DNA from: Apostichopus californicus
Lineage: Eukaryota > Echinodermata > Holothuroidea > Aspidochirotida > Stichopodidae
DNA length: 21,299 bases
Direction of reading: 5' to 3'
NCBI GenBank assembly: GCA_020650975.1
Contig: JAIPMN010040589.1
Coordinates: 1-21,299 of the forward strand
Both the position numbers and the translations under genes were made by a program. Under the pieces are notes generated by a model. It saw nothing but the letters and a program-made list of their open reading frames with translations, was not told where the DNA came from and ran no database searches. Of this stretch, positions 21,096-21,299 are shown piece after piece; the stretch's first letter is position 1, and each line of letters starts with the position of its first letter.

Positions 21096-21299
21096 TTACA
21101 GCACAACCATCTTCACATGCTGAAGCTCTGATTGCTCGACATCAACTGTGAAATGTAACAGGGATACCAAGACCTTGATCAGCACTTTTTCACAAGGATA
21201 CAACTTGAAAATCACTTGAACAGTTTTCAGTACAGAACAAGAAATGGACCCTATACCTGTCTCTTGAAATACTTGATCAAAGCCTCTCTCCCAATAACC
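21096..21299 (-). CDS. Open frame cut by the right edge, unrecognised
   Basis: From the window edge a 67-codon frame is open to TAA at 21096-21098 (starts GYWERGFDQVFQETGIGS, ends VEQSELQHVKMVVL). A second reading of the first 43 nt gives VIGREALIKYFKRQ and ends at a donor-like CAG/GTATAG at 21256-21257. Either could be the end of an exon, possibly of the same minus-strand gene, or neither. I do not recognise a family, and frames of this length occur by chance in this sequence. Confidence 0.2.
   Translation of the reverse strand, partial: GYWERGFDQVFQETGIGSISCSVLKTVQVIFKLYPCEKVLIKVLVSLLHFTVDVEQSELQHVKMVVL

Overview
This looks like intron-rich, AT-rich animal nuclear DNA. There are no long ORFs, operons or ribosome binding sites. 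Protein-coding sequence appears only as short islands bounded by AG/GT splice sites, separated by kilobases of DNA with hAT-type miniature transposons (G-run ends, 8-bp target duplications), minisatellites and microsatellites. The LRR-like exon set and the repeat style suggest a marine invertebrate, most likely an echinoderm and possibly a sea cucumber. That placement is inference, because no conserved housekeeping gene is available to anchor it.

The main gene lies on the minus strand. Six short exons, at 19097-19173, 15357-15412, 14049-14168, 11622-11830, 5357-5433 and 3442-3512, can be read in that order with matching intron phases and no internal stop. Their product has repeated beta-strand/asparagine-cysteine features of leucine-rich repeats, of the kind found in animal NLR-like receptors. 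The first two exons are diverged versions of the last two: same order, same phases, and a 77-nt exon in both cases. The gene is therefore built from an exon module (called A-B-C-D here, about 155 residues), and the window holds the end of one module and one whole module. The 5' part, including any NACHT or other signalling domain, lies beyond 21299. The 3' end is unresolved, with two candidate last exons between 1790 and 2185.

From left to right: 1-1789 is AT-rich sequence with nothing recognisable. 1790-2185 holds the candidate last exons. About 2973-3042 is a decayed tRNA-Thr-like sequence. 3442-3512 is exon D. 3682-3893 is a GAT/GGT microsatellite. 4640-5105 is an array with a unit of about 147 bp. 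5357-5433 is exon C. 6945-8965 is a composite element with inverted ends. 9787-10143 is a hAT-like MITE. 11622-11830 is exon B. 14049-14168 is exon A. 14572-14910 is another MITE. 15357-15412 is exon D'. 15580-15720 and 18192-18306 are paired CpG-rich motif clusters, on either side of a 1.07-kb hAT-like element at 16393-17464. 19097-19173 is exon C'. 19962-20137 is a regular palindrome array. 20168-20850 is a higher-order CCTGGT minisatellite. 21096-21299 is an open frame cut by the window edge.

The six exons support one another. The other open frames in the window are at chance level for this base composition.
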